Origin: Nitrosospira sp.
GTDB taxonomy: Bacteria > Pseudomonadota > Gammaproteobacteria > Burkholderiales > Nitrosomonadaceae
Direction of reading: 5' to 3'
Length of the DNA stretch: 64,000 bases
Assembly: GCA_026399575.1 (NCBI GenBank)
Contig: JAPLQS010000021.1
Coordinates: forward strand, 1-64,000
The notes under the pieces are model-generated. The model made no database searches. It was not told where the DNA came from and worked only from the letters and a program-made list of their open reading frames with translations. This document shows positions 60,117 through 64,000 of this stretch, piece by piece. A program made the translations under genes and the position numbers. Positions within the stretch are counted from its first letter, which is position 1. Every line of letters begins with the position of its first letter.

Positions 60117-60122
60117 TCCCCC

Positions 60123-60148
60123 TTGAAATAATACGATTGAGTTATGCT
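60123..60148 (+). promoter_or_regulatory. Repeated motif, copy 2 (TTGAAA-N14-TATGCT)
   Basis: It lies 32 bp before the ATG at 60180. CGATTGAGT TATGCT and the 14-nt spacing match copies at 55216 and 56367. It is well placed to be a promoter for the Sel1-like gene. Confidence 0.45.
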
Positions 60149-60179
60149 GCCAGCGAAACTTCGCACAATGAGACACTGA

Positions 60180-60683
60180 ATGTTCACCCTGACATACGAC
60201 AGCATGCGCCACAACATCACCCTGGCCTTGCGGCGCTGGCTCACTGCTGCAGGCACGTGCTGCCTGCTGGGTGCCGGCATTGCAACCGCGGCGCCCATCG
60301 ATGATGGGATAGCAGCCTATCTCAAGGGTAACCACAAGCAGGCTCTCGCGATATGGGAACCATTGGCTGCACAGGGGAATGCAGAGGCGCAATATTGGCT
60401 TGGTTCGATATATTTCAATGGCCAGGGCGGCATGCTTCAGGATTACAAGGTAGCCATGAAGTGGGTCCACCAGGCTGCGACGCAGGGACATGCAGGGGCG
60501 CAATTTACGCTGGGCCATATGTATGCCGCAGGCGAAGGTGCTGAGCAGGATTATCAGGAAGCCGTGAAATGGTTCCGGCTGGCTGCGGCGCAGGGGCATG
60601 AAGCTGCCAGGAAAATCCTGAAAGACCCCAAAATGGTCGAAGCGGCGAAAAGCCTCGATCCCCCGCCAGCACAACCCGAGTAG
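60180..60683 (+). CDS. Secreted Sel1-repeat protein
   Basis: 167 residues. After a signal peptide (LTAAGTCCLLGAGIATA), three Sel1-like repeats follow: NAEAQYWLGSIYFNGQGG, HAGAQFTLGHMYAAGEG and the WFRLAAAQGHEAARKIL helix. Such repeats mediate protein-protein contacts. An in-frame ATG at 60204 gives a shorter N-terminus and is equally possible. It is preceded by the repeated TTGAAA-N14-TATGCT motif. Confidence 0.85.
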   Translation: MFTLTYDSMRHNITLALRRWLTAAGTCCLLGAGIATAAPIDDGIAAYLKGNHKQALAIWEPLAAQGNAEAQYWLGSIYFNGQGGMLQDYKVAMKWVHQAATQGHAGAQFTLGHMYAAGEGAEQDYQEAVKWFRLAAAQGHEAARKILKDPKMVEAAKSLDPPPAQPE

Positions 60684-60734
60684 CCCCGACACTCGGGTCA
60701 GCAAACATGAGCATGCGTCAGCAAACCGGTATTG

Positions 60735-60775
60735 CAGGAGGAATGCTACCGGCAGCCATTCGCAGCCTCCTCCTG
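60735..60775. terminator. Hairpin between convergent genes
   Basis: CAGGAGGA (60735-60742) and TCCTCCTG (60768-60775) are perfect inverted arms with a 25-nt loop. It lies between the Sel1-like gene and the lipoprotein gene that converges on it. No U tract, so only a weak terminator claim. Confidence 0.35.
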
Positions 60776-60796
60776 AAAATCCGGATCATCTCCTGA

Positions 60797-61417
60797 TCAT
60801 TGCCTCGGTTTCGCAGCCTCAATCTCATTCTCCAGTTCCTGAAACGCTTTTGATGCCCGCAGTTTGGCATCAAGCACCGCGCTCTTTTTCATCTGGTCCA
60901 GAATCATGCGGTTGGACTCGCCCAGCGGGTAGCGCAGCAGCACATAAGTTCTGTAGCCCTTGCCCTGAGGAATAAGCTCGCTCTTGTCGCGCGTAAAGCC
61001 CGCAAGATTGACTTCGGTAATGACGTTGGTGGTTACCCGCTCAATCTCCTTGGTGATTTGAACGTCATCGCCAGCGCCCACCTGCATGGCGAACTCTTTC
61101 ATCTTGGATGACAGCCGATTGCCGATCTGGCCCGCCAACGTGCGCTTGGCAGACAGCACCGCCATATCCATGGACATTTGCATGTCGCTGGATGTCTCGG
61201 TACTCGCCGCATAAATTGAGCTGGCGTCAACCGGGGGCTGCGTGTACCAGGAAGGGGCCTTGGCTACGGACTGCTCCGCAACCTTGATTGCGGCTTTCTG
61301 CTGATCTTCCTGCTGCATGGTGACAAAACCTGATGTTCCGGGCTGAGGGCCCGCACATCCGGCTAACCCCGTTAAGAGAACTGCCGCTGCAACAAAAACT
61401 GGTTTGTTAAAGTTCAT
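60797..61417 (-). CDS. LPP20-family lipoprotein
   Basis: 206 residues. The lipobox ends LAGC, followed by a Gly/Gln linker and the LPP20-type core (WYTQPPVDASSIYAASTETSSDMQMSMDMAVLSAKRTLAGQI, NVITEVNLAGFTRDKSELI, YRTYVLLRYPLGE). A GGAG site precedes the ATG at 61417. It is the last gene of the minus-strand operon with the caspase-like protein, the DUF4384 protein and the large TPR lipoprotein. In related organisms these families co-occur, but no pathway is established. Confidence 0.85.
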   Translation of the reverse strand: MNFNKPVFVAAAVLLTGLAGCAGPQPGTSGFVTMQQEDQQKAAIKVAEQSVAKAPSWYTQPPVDASSIYAASTETSSDMQMSMDMAVLSAKRTLAGQIGNRLSSKMKEFAMQVGAGDDVQITKEIERVTTNVITEVNLAGFTRDKSELIPQGKGYRTYVLLRYPLGESNRMILDQMKKSAVLDAKLRASKAFQELENEIEAAKPRQ

Positions 61418-61452
61418 GATCGACTCCTTTTTAAAAAATGAAACTTCTGCTT

Positions 61453-62874
61453 CTAAGAAACCTGCAGCGCCTTGATCTTGCTCTCGAGGACATCAAGTTC
61501 GCCTGCAGGCATTAATTTAGCCAGATCCATTGCGCGCAATATATTCAGCGCTCTGGTTGCCGTGGCCGGGTCGTCTCTTGCTATCCCGAGTATCACGCCA
61601 CGGCGCAGCATTCTGACCGCTTCTTCGTTTGCACCCGTGCCCGCCTGGGCAATGGCTCCGTGCAAAAGCGCATAACTGTTGACACCATCTCTGGCCAGAA
61701 CCTTGGCGAAAGACGCCGCTGCTCGCGGGTAATCACCCATCTGGTTATAGGCCGTGCCCAGCGCGCTTAAATGAATCCCCTTTCCGCCGCCCAAAGCCAC
61801 GGCTTTGAGCAGGGGTTCGGTAGCTTCTTTGGGCTGATTTGCAACCAGATGTATGCGGCCCAGCAAGAACTGGCTGTCCGCATTTGCCGGCTCAAGGGCG
61901 ACGGCACGCTGGGCGTTTGCAAGTGCCGCGCCTGGCTCCGACAGTTGCAGTCTGGCGAGCGCAGCTTCGTAATATCCCAATGGCTGCCTATCATCAATTC
62001 TGATTAACGCCTCGGATAGCAGAACACGGTCGTGGGGCCTGCTCCACCGGTTGCTTTTAAGCTCTTCAATCAGTCGTTGTGCAATCTGATCGGCCGGCAG
62101 TGATTCCAGTGAAGCCAGCAATCTGTAGGCAGTCTGGGGGTGAGCAGGTTCCACCTTTGCCAGAACAGGCAGCTCTGCAACGGGCAACATTTCAGCCTGA
62201 TAGGCCAAATCCGGAATAGCCAATACCAGCCTTCTGGCAAGATCATGGATTACCCGGACTCCCTGCTCACCCACAAGGTTTAATCCCGCAAAAACCACAT
62301 TCATGGCAAGACTCACCATGCCAAAAGGTACTCCTCCGCCCCTGAGCACTGCGGTGTGACTGCCCTGCCAGAGCACGGCTCCGGTGGAAGCCTGGATGAT
62401 CTGCACTTTGGCTCCGGCACGAACTTCGGAGTACACCCCATAGAACCTCGCCGCTCCGTCAGTCACTTCACCTTGCATGATGGTGTCACAGCCAATTGAT
62501 CTGGCCACCGTAGCGGTTGAACCTTCCCCCGGTCCATCGGCCGCCTTGATTGCCGCATCGATCTGTTGCAGCGCCACCAGACGGATGCCGGTTGGTGCCA
62601 GGTGTGCGTGCAGCGCAGATCGAATGGATTCTGCACTCCTGAGATCCTCCTTCCTGGCCGTGAGCGGGAAGACCGCAAGACAAGACAAGGGTGTGGACTT
62701 TAATTCCGGAGAAGACTCGAAGACGACGACATCATTGATGGCTTCCATGATGGTATCTGTTGTCTTGACCATCTCTGGATTGCGCTCGGCATAATCCGCG
62801 CTGCGCTCAACATAGCGCGTCGCGCAGCCAGTAATGCCAAACATGCAGGCGATCAGGAGAGGAAGCGGTTTCAT
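61453..62874 (-). CDS. Large lipoprotein with GNA1162/CsgG-like domain and TPR tail
   Basis: 473 residues. The lipobox ends ITGC. The first about 220 residues have CsgG/GNA1162-like elements (LSCLAVFPLTARKE, LHAHLAPTGIRLVALQQIDAAI, IMQGEVTDGAARFYGVYSEVRAGAKVQII, GAVLWQGSHTA). The C-terminal half is TPR-like (ALANAQRAVALEPANADSQFLLGRIHLVAN, LSALGTAYNQMGDYPRAAASFAKVL). It overlaps the DUF4384 gene by 4 nt. Assignment to GNA1162/DUF799 is by eye and moderate. Confidence 0.75.
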   Translation of the reverse strand: MKPLPLLIACMFGITGCATRYVERSADYAERNPEMVKTTDTIMEAINDVVVFESSPELKSTPLSCLAVFPLTARKEDLRSAESIRSALHAHLAPTGIRLVALQQIDAAIKAADGPGEGSTATVARSIGCDTIMQGEVTDGAARFYGVYSEVRAGAKVQIIQASTGAVLWQGSHTAVLRGGGVPFGMVSLAMNVVFAGLNLVGEQGVRVIHDLARRLVLAIPDLAYQAEMLPVAELPVLAKVEPAHPQTAYRLLASLESLPADQIAQRLIEELKSNRWSRPHDRVLLSEALIRIDDRQPLGYYEAALARLQLSEPGAALANAQRAVALEPANADSQFLLGRIHLVANQPKEATEPLLKAVALGGGKGIHLSALGTAYNQMGDYPRAAASFAKVLARDGVNSYALLHGAIAQAGTGANEEAVRMLRRGVILGIARDDPATATRALNILRAMDLAKLMPAGELDVLESKIKALQVS

Positions 62875-63725
62875 TGAACTGCGGCCACTTGAGTGGTTTT
62901 GCGAATGAGCTGGTAGCCGCGCTTGATGACGCGCCTTTCATCCAGGGGAATCTCGCGCAACCTGGATTTAAAGTCTGCGAGGTCATAACTTGACAGCCAT
63001 TTGATGGGGGCTTTTGTTCCGATCACGATCAGGTATTCGTCTACAAAACTTCTGCCCTTGGGCAGTGACTCCAGCCACACCAGCGTGAAACTGTAGGCCG
63101 CCAGTTTATGCTCAGTGGGTACATTGGTCTTTTTGGCGATGTAGTTGTACGGGTCCATTGCATTTGGAAATATCTGTGTCACGGTATTGCTGCTCTGGTA
63201 CGGCACCCAATTAAAGATGGCGATATGCATGGGCACGGTGGGCTCAAGCTCAAGGGTCAGCGCTTCACCCGCGCGATACCTCTTCTCGTTGATGTTCACT
63301 CTGATATCAAAATTCGCATCGGGTCTGCGGTCGGGCAGGACGATATCGACGGTAAGCGTTACGATGCAGGCCTGCGCGCCTGTTCTTGGTTCAATCGTTT
63401 TCCGGCTTGCAGTCACGGCCCGGATGTCCCCTTCGATTGCAGACCAGGACACACGATCCAGCTCGCAGCCATAATCGGCCTTGCCGCCGCTGATCTCCCG
63501 GCAGGACATCTGTTCTTCCATGGAGATGCTTTCACCAAACACTTTGCTCAACGCGGCCGCCTTGGCCCTTTCCTCCGCGAGTCTGCAGGCATCTGCCTCC
63601 GAAGTCTCCGGGCCATAGAGATACTCCCCCCTGGCGCTCACTGCCTCGGCTTGAGCTGCATCCACGGATGCCAGGAAAAAAACAGCAAGCATCAGCAGGC
63701 GGACGCTGTCCGGCAGATTTGTCAT
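62871..63725 (-). CDS. DUF4384-domain exported protein
   Basis: About 284 residues from the ATG at 63725, which starts a signal peptide (LLMLAVFFLASVDAAQA). The first 110 mature residues have a small domain with several Cys (CRLAEERAKAAALSKVFGE, CREISGG). DUF4384 follows (DANFDIRVNINEKRYRAGEALTLELEPTVPMHIAIFNW, TQIFPN). DUF4384 often accompanies caspase or serine/threonine kinase domains. It starts about 28 bp after the caspase-like gene and overlaps the next gene, so it is in the same operon. Confidence 0.85.
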   Translation of the reverse strand: MTNLPDSVRLLMLAVFFLASVDAAQAEAVSARGEYLYGPETSEADACRLAEERAKAAALSKVFGESISMEEQMSCREISGGKADYGCELDRVSWSAIEGDIRAVTASRKTIEPRTGAQACIVTLTVDIVLPDRRPDANFDIRVNINEKRYRAGEALTLELEPTVPMHIAIFNWVPYQSSNTVTQIFPNAMDPYNYIAKKTNVPTEHKLAAYSFTLVWLESLPKGRSFVDEYLIVIGTKAPIKWLSSYDLADFKSRLREIPLDERRVIKRGYQLIRKTTQVAAVQ

Positions 63726-63753
63726 TTCGCGTAACTGTCGTGATGTGTGCATG

Positions 63754-64000
63754 CTAGTAACTGACCAATATCCTGGTGCTATCCCCGATCAACTGCGGGT
63801 CCTGCTGGCGGTTGCGCCGCGCAGCTACTTGCCTGACGCGTTTTGAAACATAATCGTGCAGCTCCCCCGTGGTGATTGTCCGGTCACCATTGGCTTCCGC
63901 TTCTCCCTCCAGCCCTTTCATCAGCCAATAACTGAACAGACCATGCTGGGCCGCATCGTAGGTGGAAGACAGTTGCGCACCGGTTGCAGCCGCCAATAGC
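63754..64000 (-). CDS. Caspase-family (C14) protein, C-terminal end only
   Basis: At least 82 residues; the 5' part is beyond the right edge. The visible tail SSTYDAAQHGLFSYWLMKGLEGEAEANGDRTITTGELHDYVSKRVRQVAARRNRQQDPQL is typical of the caspase p10-like end, with the EF-hand-like DxNGDxxIT segment. The catalytic His/Cys are not in the window. With DUF4384 and lipoproteins it probably forms an envelope-linked protease system. Confidence 0.8.
   Translation of the reverse strand, partial: LLAAATGAQLSSTYDAAQHGLFSYWLMKGLEGEAEANGDRTITTGELHDYVSKRVRQVAARRNRQQDPQLIGDSTRILVSY

Overview
The gene families, the gene order and the moderately high G+C content fit a betaproteobacterium. The order apaG / rpe-gph-trpE, the ndk-rlmN-pilF-rodZ-ispG-hisS-yfgM-bamB-der chain and the queA-tgt-yajC-secD-secF chain are typical of that class. 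Hopanoid-type HpnD, groESL under CIRCE plus a sigma-32-like promoter, and many small lipoproteins suggest an environmental lineage near Nitrosomonadales. That placement is inference; no rRNA is present.

Layout. 1-9.9 kb: the 3' part of hpnD, groES-groEL with HrcA/CIRCE control, a DUF1611-like P-loop protein, a GlrK-QseG-GlrR signalling operon and bioA. 9.8-18.8 kb: an MBL/beta-CASP nuclease, dacB, trpE-gph-rpe, apaG, der and bamB. 18.8-25.2 kb: the rest of the ndk-to-der chain, in which the yfgM-like gene carries an out-of-frame deletion. 25.3-40.2 kb: an M1-like peptidase, a ChaN-PDZ protein, purL, nnr, an exported carbonic anhydrase, recN, nadK, hrcA and hemH. 40.2-45.7 kb: an accessory signalling module with three paralogous lipoproteins, a NarL-type regulator and a sensor kinase with a duplicated domain. 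It is bracketed by inverted copies of a short repeat and lies next to a tRNA-Lys 3' remnant. 45.7-51.8 kb: dedA and secF-secD-yajC-tgt-queA.

51.8-60.7 kb is a mobile and accessory zone. A 3' fragment of tRNA-Leu, a decayed integrase, a HigBA-like toxin-antitoxin pair and a deleted second copy of the queA 5' end lie before the intact tRNA-Leu(CAA). A two-gene ParA-like ATPase / HEPN-ribonuclease cassette, a RAYT transposase with REP-like ends, and small secreted proteins follow. 60.8-64 kb holds a minus-strand operon of a caspase-family protein (cut by the window end), a DUF4384 protein and two lipoproteins.

The best candidates for something undescribed are the ParA-HEPN cassette beside tRNA-Leu, the GC-rich DNA repeat found inside two housekeeping coding regions in different frames, the lipoprotein/two-component module with shared upstream boxes, and the caspase-DUF4384-lipoprotein operon.
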